Shown here: positions 34,122 to 43,369 of the stretch, piece by piece
Numbering within the stretch: position 1 is the first letter of the stretch
How the letters are laid out: each line of letters begins with the position of its first letter
Assembly: GCA_023053575.1 (NCBI GenBank)
Contig: JAKZAP010000009.1
Location: 19,325,869 to 19,389,868, forward strand
Origin: Branchinecta lynchi
Lineage: Eukaryota; Arthropoda; Branchiopoda; Anostraca; Branchinectidae
Direction: 5' to 3'
DNA length: 64,000 nt
Made by a program: the position numbers and the translations under genes
Notes under the pieces: generated by a model
Database searches by the model: none
Seen by the model: the letters and a program-made list of their open reading frames with translations, nothing else
What the model was told of the DNA's origin: nothing

Positions 34122-34464
34122 TTAAAGGATTTGCTGAAGCACTTGTGATATTCCCAGCGTGTAAGTTTTGTTTCCGTTGAAGCATTTCTAAGAAACGACT
34201 TCAAGGTCGGAAATGTTTCAGCCCCGTAGGAGATATGTTCGCTTATTTCCATTAAATTCGGTCCTCCCATTCTTTCCACTCAATGTACAGAGTCGTGTCG
34301 GAGAGAACCATACCACTTACTAGGGGTAGGGGTTGCACACCCCTTGGAATTTAAAGGTCAACTGAACTGATGATCAGCTCCATTTAAAACACCTGCGACT
34401 ACGATTATAGATCCGATCAAAAACGTGTATAGCCGTGCTCTGTAAACCACTGCGGTTTCTCTTA

Positions 34465-34717
34465 GCCTTTGGTCACACTGGGCATAAAAAGCCGCTTATT
34501 CTACAAACAACTGAAAATCCCCAGGGGACGTGAGATTTGATGGGCTTTGTGGCAGCTTGGGGTAATGAGCAGACTGCAATTAGGGGTCAATTTGGGTATA
34601 ATTGATCTACTGAATTTAAACGACAACATTCAGAAATAGTTGTATCTTGTTCTTTTTCTTTTTTTTCTACTTTTGCAACCCCAGAAGCCAGGAAATGAGC
34701 CAAGTGTGACCAAGCTC
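34465..34717 (+). mobile_element. Family K MITE with TTA duplication
   Basis: Ends GCCTTTGGTCACACTGG and CCAAGTGTGACCAAGCTC, flanked by TTA (34462-34464 and 34718-34720). Interior GGGGACGTGAGATTTGATGG, GTCAATTTGGG, ATTTAAACGACAACATTCAG. Confidence 0.75.
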
Positions 34718-34812
34718 TTACTGGGCTTCTCTCCAGCATAGTCCATAGAAATTCAGTAATAGTGCGAACACACTATACAACTCAATCCTGTGTCAACCAA
34801 TCACGGCGATGT

Positions 34813-34897
34813 TTCGGAGCAGCTGTGATACCACTTCCGGCTCTTCCGATAGGTAGAGGCCGATTTTGCATCAGCAAGAAGAGTTAGTCATCAAGAG
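34813..34897. repeat. Paralog of 17095-17360 without the MITE
   Basis: Reads GGAGCAGCTGTGATACCACT, CTCTTCCGATAGG, CGATTTTGCATCAGCAAGAA and TCAAGAGTA. It gives the uninterrupted state of the site occupied at 17151-17307. Confidence 0.6.
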
Positions 34898-34904
34898 TAT
34901 ATAT

Positions 34905-35222
34905 AAATATATATTATTTATAACCCGCCAAATACAGAATGTGGTAGCGGAGTAAAGGGAATAACGCGAAATAACACAAGATAAAATAACAGTATAAACA
35001 CACAAAATTTAGACATAATTACTAACTGGGCCTGAAAAATTCATGAAAAACATCATGTACTCGAAGACCAGGATGACGAAATGTAGATAGTAGTGACGCT
35101 GACGTTTTCTCGAGCGAACGAATCACATCTTGGACGCCGAACTTCTGAACTAATTTGTGGTTGCGGCAGGAACGAGGAAGGTACATCAAAGTGTTACAAT
35201 GATTATAGTAACACGTCTTCAA
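34905..35222 (-). pseudogene. Non-LTR retrotransposon C-terminus, (TAAA)-type tail
   Basis: The minus frame reads KTCYYNHCNTLMYLPRSCRN, HKLVQKFGVQDV and ends VHDVFHEFFRPS at 35022. It resembles the plus copies at 45250 and 5869. The 3' UTR on minus has CTCCGCTACCACA... TTTGGCGGGTTATAAATAAT. The upstream part of the frame continues past a MITE at 35230-35533, as GLYHILRKKDT on 35537-35570. Confidence 0.65.
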
Positions 35223-35229
35223 AGCTTTA

Positions 35230-35533
35230 GAGCGTGTTCCACCCTACTTACCGTAGTTACTACGCATGACGTCACGAATTCTGGCTTTTTGCCGTCAAGG
35301 CTGGAACGATTTCTCTATTTTCCAGCCGGATCTCACGCCAGGGGCGAATCTGACCAATCACGTTACAGATATGCGTAGTTACTACGCTTACTACGCTCCC
35401 GAGCATGGTAAGCAAATAGTAACTATTAGTTACTATTCCGACAAGGTAGGAACGGTCAGCGTAGTAACTTTTCGTGAGGATGGAACGGAATAGTAACTAA
35501 TAGTAACTATTGTTAGGAGGGTGGAACACGCTC
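35230..35533. mobile_element. Family E MITE (TTA duplication) inside a retrotransposon ORF
   Basis: Ends GAGCGTGTTCCACCC and GGGTGGAACACGCTC, TTA duplicated at 35227-35229 and 35534-35536. Interior carries TAGTTACTACGC and GCATGGTAAGCAAATAGTAA, as in 18940-19232. Confidence 0.8.
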
Positions 35534-35536
35534 TTA

Positions 35537-35640
35537 GTGTCTTTTTTTCGCAGAATGTGATAAAGACCGGAACAATACAAGATGTAAGGAGTGCAGAAAG
35601 TGCAACAAATTCGCCCAAGTGCTTTCCGGTTGTAGCGACC
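35537..35640 (-). pseudogene. Upstream part of the split retrotransposon frame
   Basis: Minus reading FCTPYILYCSGLYHILRKKD aligns with NLSGLYPLLKKKD at 5990-6010, just before the shared Y-F/Y-x-Y/H-C block found at 35150-35220. Confidence 0.55.
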
Positions 35641-35754
35641 TTGTTTGGACATAAACGACCTTATGCTATGCCAATCAATCTAGAGGTATCCTGAATAATA
35701 GCCGATTCTATAATAGAGTATTCCTGAATCAATGCGAGGGGTCGACGACTCTAA

Positions 35755-35930
35755 TTTTTTATTTTTTATTATTTATTTATTTATTTATTTATGACCCGCT
35801 TTTTGCGTAACAGCGGAGTATGAATAAAACAATTCCGGAATAACCTAATAATCCTGACCATTCCGGATCATTCCTAACCATTCCGGATTATTCCTAACAA
35901 TTCCGGATTATTCCTAACCCTCTGTATGGG
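35755..35930 (-). repeat. Non-LTR 3' UTR end plus a 20-bp minisatellite
   Basis: TTTATTTATTTATGACCCGC, TTTTTGCGTAACAGCGGAG is a minus-oriented 3' end whose stem reads CCGCT/AGCGG. It is followed by about four copies of ATTCCGGATTATTCCTAAC (35850-35925). Confidence 0.5.
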
Positions 35931-36870
35931 ATATAATTCCAGTTGAAATTAGAGATTCGAGTCATCTGGCATCCTTCATGGCTACAGTGAAGAGATTTTT
36001 CCTTGCAAAAGGATAGTAACGACGCGTGAGAGTTTTTGAAAGCAGAACGTTTGTTGTATGTGTATGAACCGTGTATGAATGGCATGTAGAATAATATAAA
36101 AATAGTGTTACCACATTATGTAGAATAGAGAAGACTGCCACCTAATACAATTTAATCTAATCTAATATAATCCATTTCGGATTAGTCTTGACCATTCCGG
36201 ATTATTCCCTCGGGACATGTACACCATTCCAAGAGAGTCTCCGACCCCTCGAATCAATGTGACCAGCGAGAAAAGGACATCGTGAAAACTATGGAAATTG
36301 ATTCTAGGAATGGGTTTCCGCTTTCTACTGGACCGAGAAAATAAATTCCAAAACTATCGTGCAAGCCGGATACTAGCTCCGGACGAAAATCGCAGAGCGA
36401 GAGTGTAAGTACCCGTAATTACCTAACCTACCATCCCACTCGCATTGATCGCAGCCAGATTTTTCTCACCCAACGAGTAAGTGACCTTCGTTGACAAAGT
36501 GTCACGCGAGAGCTGGACATCATGCAAGAAACAATTTGGCGGTACCGTAGCTATTCCACGATTTTAGAGATTTCAAGCCTTGACAGCGGATGATCGTGTA
36601 TGGAATCATCAGAAGTGTTTACCGAAGTATAAAAAGAAAGATGAGCTGTCGATATGCTGGAATGGGGTTTGATGACCCTACCCTAAGGATTATTCACAGA
36701 CTACACGGTTAGGATTTGAAACATAGTAGCTATGACGTAGCATACTCCGCCACCGGACGATTTGGTTTGGTAGGGTTAGACAAAGGTCGAGCGGCCAGAG
36801 ACTGGAATGCCCTGTCGGATTTTTTATATTGTCATCAGTTTCGTACAGGAAAATTAACTCTGTGATGATA
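35931..36870. other. Intron 1 DNA: nothing assigned
   Basis: No repeat partner apart from scattered ATTCCGGATTATTCC pieces near 36175-36210. Open frames here are short and show no family resemblance. Confidence 0.4.
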
Positions 36871-36879
36871 GTGCAGACA

Positions 36880-37295
36880 ATCCGGACGAGGAAGTCTGAT
36901 TTTCTACCAAGTTTTGTTCGCCGTTGGCTTAGCCGGTTGCTTAATTTCCGTTTACAAACGCCGTCGAAGTTCGCCGTTTGCTTAATCAGTGTTTTTACGA
37001 CTTCGACGATCGGTTGCCGTTTCTTCAACATTTCAAGCAAACTTCCAACTTAATAGCTCACGAAGATCGACGGCCAGACGGCATGTTCGAATTGTTTTTC
37101 TCCACAGTGCTTGTGTCATCTATTTGTATTTTTGTGTAAAATTAAAAACACTTCAACTTGAACTCAGCTTGAACTTGAACTTGAGTATGAAGGATAAGGA
37201 ACCCGAGACCGTCGACCAAAAAGGTATTCAAACAGAGAGTTCGAAGATAACTTCAAACTTCGATCAAAGACGCAACTATCGTGAAATGGCTTCTG
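36880..37295 (-). repeat. Family N dispersed repeat, inverted copy
   Basis: GTTTTGTTCGCCGTTGGCTT, CGCCGTCGAAGTTCGCCG and, at the far end, TTCGATCAAAGACGCAACTA correspond in reverse to 1386-1700. Confidence 0.5.
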
Positions 37296-37439
37296 TATTT
37301 AAGCTTCTTTGAACACTAGTCGATTTTGAAGAGTTTAATTTTTGGAAACACCCATTCGTGGACTCTAACCCTCCTTCGCTACTTTGGGCGACTGGTAGCT
37401 GGCTTTTGTCTGTTCAGAGTTCAACAAATTTCAGAGTAG

Positions 37440-37620
37440 TTTGGATGTTTTCTCGTCGCTATGGAAATCATAAACAACAGGGAGCACACGACTTTATCCA
37501 CTTCTTCCTGGCCGAAGATTGCAAATTAAGTGTCTTTTTCTGTGTGTTTTATTTATTTTCTTTCATTTACTTCGCTTTTTCAGAATGGCGGGTTATAAAT
37601 AAACTACTTACTTACTTATG
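37440..37620 (+). mobile_element. Non-LTR 3' end, (TTAC)-tail type
   Basis: Frame HDFIHFFLAED precedes a diverged stop region, then TTCGCTTTTTCAGAATGGCG, GGTTATAAATAAAC and TACTTACTTA. Homolog of 13930 and 45235. Confidence 0.6.
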
Positions 37621-37668
37621 ATCTATTGAACCTCTGGTGAGCCTAGAGCGTTTACTTGGAGGGAGCGA

Positions 37669-38411
37669 AAGGAAACAAGACCAAAGGTTTCGATGGGATC
37701 CCACAAATTTAATATCTCATCCAGACAATTTGGGTCCTGTCTTCTCCAGATTCCTTAAGCATTTTTACTACAAAAATTCACATATAGATGAAGGCCAAAT
37801 AGCTAATCATCTGATAAAACCAAGTTCAGATATTAATTCAGCATGTGTGTTTATGCCTACAAGTCATACTCTTTGAGCCCAAGATGACTTTGAAACAGAT
37901 AATCGAACAATGTTTACAACAGATACGTCAGCTACGATTCTTCATCAGCGATATTTCGGCCCTTCTTGGCAATGGCCCTAGTCAGGCTGTTAATCTTCTG
38001 GGTCAACGTCGGGGAAGGAAACATACCTGTAATCAAGCCTGTAATGTGCCTTTTTCATAAAATTGTTGGTCCACGCTTTTCCAAATTGGGTGATTACAGG
38101 TTTGTTTCCTTCCCCGACGTTTTGGTTTTGGCCGGATTCCCGGCGAACTACTTATCCGGCGAAAAAACGATTTTCACCATCGTGTTCAACATGTCTTCTT
38201 ACCCCATAATCGACTATCACATTAGCTGTTTAATTTTTTTGCTTGGCCCTTAATTTAAACCCATCCCCCACCCCTAAATGTAGGGCTACAGGGCCCATCT
38301 ACGAACTCGATCGCATTTCCTTCGAGAGTTTTCCTGCTTACAGACGGACGGACGGACAACTTTTGCGATGTCATAGGTATCCCTCCACTTACGTTTTGGG
38401 ATCCCAAAAAC
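37669..38411 (-). mobile_element. Family A element A3, split by family B
   Basis: Begins ACAAGACCAAAGGTTTCGAT then GGGATCCCAC and ends CCACTTACGTTTTGGGATCC then CAAAAA, a perfect palindromic terminus. The left piece ends at about 37865 (AAACCAAGTTCAGATATTAA); the right piece restarts at about 38119 (TTGGTTTTGGCCGGATTCCC). It has an ACGGACGGACGGACAAC run near 38343. Confidence 0.7.
37866..38118. mobile_element. Family B foldback nested in A3
   Basis: Complete left arm (CTTTGAGCCCAAGATGAC... hairpin CCCTTCTTGGCAATGG... GGAAGGAAACATACCTGTAA), a 60-bp spacer, and a right arm cut to ATTACAGGTTTGTTTCCTTC + CCCGACG. Confidence 0.65.
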
Positions 38412-38547
38412 AGTTAGTCTGGTAAGCATGTCGCTGGCTATGCCGCCATTCCGATTTGTCACGGCACTTGCGGCGTAAGTTGCAGGGTGTCGCAGTCCAT
38501 CCGTCTGTCTGCCGGTCCGGGTTGCAGGGAATTCATGAAACCTACTT

Positions 38548-38673
38548 TTAAACTTCGTGCCCACAGAACGGAAACCTTTTCCGCGCAGCGACGAGAACAA
38601 AATTCGACTTGAAGTTCAAATGGCGTGGCACGAGTTTTGTCCGCTTCCGCGTTCTGTGGGCACCAAGCTTTAG
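38548..38673. mobile_element. Small foldback, GTGCCCACAGAACG arms
   Basis: AAACTTCGTGCCCACAGAAC at left is mirrored by GTTCTGTGGGCACCAAGCTT at right, with TTTTCCGC.../...GTCCGCTTCCGC inside. Lies in intron 1, about 240 bp from the exon 1 donor. Confidence 0.5.
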
Positions 38674-38911
38674 ACAAGTAGTTTTCCTTCTTCTGTAAAA
38701 AACACCATGACGTCGGAAGAAGTTTCAGCCGAATTTAACCTTGCCAAATAAATACCATAATCTACAGTTTGATCCTGATAAATCTGGTTTGTGAGGACGG
38801 GTTGCGGACAGTAAGGACCAATCTGAAAGAAGCCACGGAGTTTGATACTATGGATAGATGTTACGGATGCCTACGCTACGGATAAATAAGTTCTGTTTTT
38901 TTTTTGTTTAC

Positions 38912-38965
38912 CTTATCTGCAAGACACAGGCTGGCGGAAAGAAGTAGAATCACACACTGTTTCAT
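38912..38965 (-). CDS. Chitin-binding (CBM14, CPAP1-like) secreted protein, coding exon 1
   Basis: First coding exon of a split minus-strand gene. Reading begins at the ATG at 38965 and gives 18 codons, MKQCVILLLSASLCLADK, which has a signal-peptide layout: a Lys near the start, a hydrophobic core (VILLLSASLCLA) and small residues before a likely cleavage. It ends in a whole codon at a donor AAG|GTAAAC. Joined to 26463-26558 and 18815-18916 it encodes 84 residues in one phase-0 frame with no stop. Family knowledge: such proteins are exported by epidermal cells and bind chitin in the cuticle. This ATG was chosen because no earlier in-frame ATG lies between it and the putative acceptor at 39092, and because a signal peptide follows at once. 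The exon call depends on the downstream domain exons. Confidence 0.75.
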
Positions 38966-39091
38966 TTTCAAAATGAAATTGTCAAAGCAGGCAGCACAAT
39001 TACTGTTCTCAACAGATTCACAAAAGTAAGCACAGTTTTTTGAAGTCTTTAATCCTCTGTTGCGACCATGCAGTCTCGCGATCTTCCAAAC
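38966..39091 (-). other. Probable 5' untranslated part of the CBM14 gene
   Basis: The minus-strand sequence directly upstream of the ATG runs to an AG at 39092-39093 (reading ATTCCAG|GTTTGG), which could be an acceptor preceded by a modestly pyrimidine-rich stretch. If so, a further 5' exon lies to the right. Otherwise the transcription start lies within this segment. No TATA box was recognised. Transcript ends would decide. Confidence 0.35.
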
Positions 39092-39623
39092 CTGGAATTA
39101 AATGTAAATTTAAGTGTTTTTTTTTTTTAGAACAATCACTCTCTTTCCTATCCAAAATAGTAGAGCACTAGCATTTCCCGTCTTCTTTCTCTTTTATCTA
39201 TAAGTAACTCTTTGCAAACGACGACTCAGTGTTTGAGTTTTGTCGCGGGAATTTCAAGTTGAACAGAAGACGCTGGAAAAACTAGATAGCCTAGCATATA
39301 TACAACTCTAGCCTTTTTAAGAAACGAATCAGAAACGCAATTAGTAAAGGTGAGAAATATGCTAGGAGAAGAGATTACTAGAGCTCTGTTGCCATTAAGA
39401 ATGACATGTAATGCTTTAATTTTGTCTGCTTTCTATTTTTAATGTTAGTTGCATTTTTAAATTTAATCGAAGTAACCTTCAGCCTCAAATTTTTTTAATT
39501 ACTGGTTTTGGTTGCCCATCGCATTATCTTTGTCCTTCGAAGTCAGACCATTGAGCTCTGTGAGCTAGCAAGTTCGAATTTTTTTTGAAGATTCAAGTTG
39601 TTGCAGTTCTTCCCTTGAGACCA

Positions 39624-40440
39624 ACTTCAGACATAGTAATGTTGCTGTTAGAAGGTGAAGATGTGATTGAGCAACAAGATCACAAAATTACTGTGTTTTG
39701 CTTTAATTTGACTTTTTTTTACTGTAAATATTGTTAGCATAAAAAAGGTATGTTTCTAAATAAATAACTTTAAAAGTCTGAACCTTTGGTCATTGGAATA
39801 TGATTCTTCTGAACTTTAGCTTTTTTTTTAGTTCAGTACTAGCCTACCTATCTAACTTGCTGCTAGGCCAGTCTACCACAAATCCCTGATTTTTGGATAG
39901 CCTACCCTATGCCAAACGCTGGGTATATCGAGCATTTATCATAGCCTATGCCTAATGCTGGATACCCTATGCCAAATGCTGGATACCTGTTGGTAACCTA
40001 ACCCTGACCTACCTCAATAGAAAGGAGTTCTGATTGGTCGATTTTTTAGCTTCACTCAAATCATCAATATTTTACTGGGTTACAGTATCCAGCACCTGGC
40101 ATAGTGTATCCAGCGTTAGGCATAGGGTATGCCAAACGCTAGACATATCCGGCGTTTGGCATAGGGTATCCAAAAATCAGGGGTTTGTGGTTGACTGCTT
40201 CAGACATAGTAATGTTGCTGTCGGAAGGTGCAGATGTGATTGAGCAACAAGATCACAAAATTACTGTGTTTAGCTTTAATTTGACTTTTTTTTTACTGTA
40301 AATGTTGTTAGCATAAAAAAGGTATGCTATTAAATAAATAACTTTAAAAGTCTGAACCTTTGGTCATTGGAATATGATTCTTCTGAACTTTAGCTTTTTT
40401 TTTAGTTCAGTACTACCTATCTAACTTGCTGCTAGGCCTA
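39624..40440 (+). repeat. 245-bp tandem duplication around a MITE
   Basis: Segments 39624-39868 and 40198-40440 are nearly identical (ACATAGTAATGTTGCTGT, AGATGTGATTGAGCAACAAG, GAACCTTTGGTCATTGGAAT, CTATCTAACTTGCTGCTAGG). They are separated exactly by the family C MITE. Confidence 0.75.
39869..40197. mobile_element. hAT-like MITE, family C copy 2
   Basis: Ends CAGTCTACCACAAATCCCTG and CAGGGGTTTGTGGTTGACTG, inner CCCTATGCCAAACG/CGTTTGGCATAGGG. Outer 8-mers TGCTAGGC and CTTCAGAC do not match: left is the end of duplicate 1, right the start of duplicate 2. Confidence 0.75.
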
Positions 40441-41740
40441 GCTATCCAAGCTCTTGATTAGAAAAACACTAATTCTATGGGACCATACTGACATGACAAA
40501 TTTTTAAATCAAATTTTTAAAAGAAAAAAAAAAAAAGAAGAAATTATGATATCATCACAAAATCATAATGTGGATGCAAGGCTGCCTTTTTTAAACTCGG
40601 TGTTATTGTTTTTGCTTTTTACAGAGCTGCAAATGGATTATAAGAGAAAGTGAAAGACTGATGCTCAAGTGGTACGAAAGGGCAATGTGTGGTTATTGAT
40701 GGATATTCAGTCCTTGGTATCTAAAAAATCTTCTAGGAAGAAAAAGAAGGGTAACAGATATTATTAGATTCTTTCATTCAAATTGAAAACTCTCATTAGC
40801 TCTTATTGAAGCTACATATATAAATATGTCCAGGTAGTTTTGTATAACTTGTTTTACATGTAGTTTTAAGTATAAAATTAAAATGTTTGGCCATTTCCGC
40901 TGGTGGCATTGTTAAAAATCTATTGCAGTCCTGAATACAATGGTGTATTATAAATATTTTTAGAAGCAGTTTTGATGGAACCCAGTACAAAAATAAATAG
41001 TAGAAAATTCCCTACAATTTGTCTTTTAGCATCACAGAAATCGGCAATTTTACACTAGCCTCACTGCCTACCGTGATTTTTATGGTTACCCTACTAATTA
41101 CTGTGCAGAAATTTTTGCTAGGTCTGAATTTCATCAAATTCTTTGGCTTTAGGCAATGCCCAAGTTAACTTACCTCCACTGTACCCTGGAGACAACCAGA
41201 GACTGGTTGTACCAAGCTCATCCATGGCTAATCCTTGACCAAATATTAATGAGACATTTGGAACTACAAGAGTTCATCTGCAGCCTATCAGATCCCGCTA
41301 AAGAGATTTTAAAACTTAGACCTGGCTGACATATGTAAGCTAGTCAGCTGCACTGGGGAAGTGACATGAAAAAATAAACAGTCAGTTTGTTTCATGGCAT
41401 TTTGAAATCCTGTTTGATTATAGCTTTTAGGGGTGAAAATGTGTGTGTACCATGTGAATTGTTGGCTTATTCAGTCTTGTGCCAGGTTACCAAGCACACT
41501 GTTCTGCACAGTAAAACCCTACCATCTTGTTTTTTTTTCTGGTTGAGGTAAACCATCACTCCAGCATCCTGTCAGTTTTTGGAATCTTTACAAATAGGGG
41601 CTGAGCCAAACATGCTTACAATTGCAGACAAGACTACCTGAAGTGAGAGAATCTCCTTTTTAGAATTGTTCAGGTTCTAAGAGCATCAGCACAAAGGTTG
41701 ATATGAGTCCAATCTACCCCAGTAAACAGCAAGACTAGGT
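40441..41740. other. Unassigned DNA
   Basis: No repeat partner in the window. One short open frame (41156-41329) is listed separately. An A-rich run lies near 40520-40540. Confidence 0.4.
41156..41329 (+). CDS. Short open frame, unrecognised
   Basis: Encodes 57 residues starting MPKLTYLHCTLETTRDWLYQ and ending KEILKLRPG. The composition looks protein-like (Trp, Tyr, balanced charge) and the region has no repeat partner here. No family recognised, no splice context convincing. It may be a decayed transposon frame, a small ORF or chance. Confidence 0.2.
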   Translation: MPKLTYLHCTLETTRDWLYQAHPWLILDQILMRHLELQEFICSLSDPAKEILKLRPG

Positions 41741-41749
41741 GATTGTAAT

Positions 41750-42328
41750 CAGAGATGGGCGAATCTGAATCCGGATTCGGAATCCAGGATTCGTCCTTTT
41801 GGCCGGATTCGAATCCGGATTCGAATCTTCTGCTTGTCAGGCTGGATTCAGATTCGGACTCGGATTCCAAACCCTCATTTTTATGTATCCGCTCAAATTC
41901 CTCGACTCAAATTCCTCGAATCTTCTGCTTGTCAGGCTGGATTCAGATTTGGACTCGGATTCCAAACCCTCATTTTTACGAATCCGCTCAAATCCCTCGA
42001 CTTCATCCATCCAGCTTCCGTTTTCCCAATTTTTACACAGTGTGCCTAGCCAATCCAACTTTTTGGTCTCCACCTCCAACCATCCTCAGTACTCTATCAT
42101 GCTATGTGATACCTTAGATATTACCTTAGGTATCGATGCTTTTTGTCACCTCTGATTTTTAAACCATAACCTATGTACATGATTTGATTTTTGTTAAGGT
42201 CGGATTCGAATCCGGATTCGATTCCGGATTCGAATCCTCAGCAATAAAATGGTGGATTCGGAATCGGATTCGTACCTAGCCCTGGATTCGCATTCGAATC
42301 CTTTCATGATCGGATTCGCCCATCTTTG
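41750..42328. mobile_element. Non-autonomous hAT-like element rich in GAATCCGGATTCG
   Basis: Ends CAGAGATGGGCGAATCTGAA and CGGATTCGCCCATCTTTG, with exact 8-bp duplication ATTGTAAT (41742-41749 and 42329-42336). Many copies of GAATCCGGATTCG near both ends. A 95-bp internal duplication starts TCGAATCTTCTGCTTGTCAG near 41821 and 41916. Open frames through it are by-products of the repeats. Confidence 0.85.
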
Positions 42329-42639
42329 ATTGTAATGCCGTCTTTCGGATATCATATACTTTTGGGTGTTGTTACTTTTGCCATAGCCTAGCTGTTTCTA
42401 AGTGAAAACTACTCTATACCGGCCAAGTGTGTTTGTATTTTTATTTAAATGCACAAATTAGGGTAGGCTAATTTTATGATTTTGCAAAATGCAGGTGGTT
42501 CATTTATTATTTGGCCGTCTCTTCACATGCTACAGGAAGGACTGACTTGGTATTAGTAAAGTGTGGGACAAAACTTTACACAATTTATATAGCCTATTTA
42601 TAACATCCTTTTTCCTTTTTTTGCTATGCTTTTAAGAAA

Positions 42640-42980
42640 AAAGACATTAGCGATATTCGATCTTCTTACTTCCGATTCTGTAAATTTCTTCTCTATCTTC
42701 CTCTGTGGTACAAGAATCGAAAGATAGTTAAAAAGTTTTATCTTCCGAATATTACTGAGAAGCTGACTGATCTACACAAAAAGCTCTCAGAAACAGCGTA
42801 TCGGCGTTTGTCGCCTCACCACGGTTTGATCCGTTTGTTTTATTAATGTTTTGTTGACTCTAGTTGTTGTTTTACGTCTTTTTCCGTTTTTTCTTTTTCC
42901 TTCTTCAAGTTTATGCTCCACTATTAATCTTTTTGATGTAAGTGTGTAATAAATAAATATTATTATTATTATTATTATTT
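42640..42980 (+). pseudogene. Non-LTR retrotransposon 3' end with (ATT)n tail
   Basis: Frame reads KKDISDIRSSYFRFCKFLLY, LPLWYKNRKIVKKFYLPNIT, then SPHHGLIRLFY and stops at 42844-42846, closely matching 5990-6204. 3' UTR of about 100 bp, AATAAATATT and a TATTATTATT tail. 5'-truncated. Confidence 0.7.
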
Positions 42981-43369
42981 TAAAGAAGGCTAGCCTATGA
43001 AATAGGCAGTACAAACTACTTACAGAATACGAGAAGATTCGATTTAGCCTGTAGAGAATATTGCTTTTAGTTTAGACCGTCTCGTTTTATCTATCCCGCC
43101 CTTCCTGTCCCAGTAGAAGAATTTTGATTAACGTGGGTTAAATGGTGTTTAAAGAATCAGAAAGGTCGGGCCACTCCTAAGAATCATAACAGTTTGGTTA
43201 CTCCTAAACTTCTGATATTCCCTTCTGATATTCCTTGCATGATTGCTTCAAGGACCCTGCTGTGCCCAGCAAAACGTTTGTCTTTCTTGCGCTTTGCAGA
43301 AGGCATTCACCTCGGATGTTGTCTTGTCATGATCGGATAGACAAGTCAGGCTATTCTTTATTTTTTTTT

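Noticed and set aside
41670..42155. Overlapping Ser/Asp/Glu-rich frames on both strands
   Set aside because: By-product of the GAATCCGGATTCG repeats in the hAT-like element.
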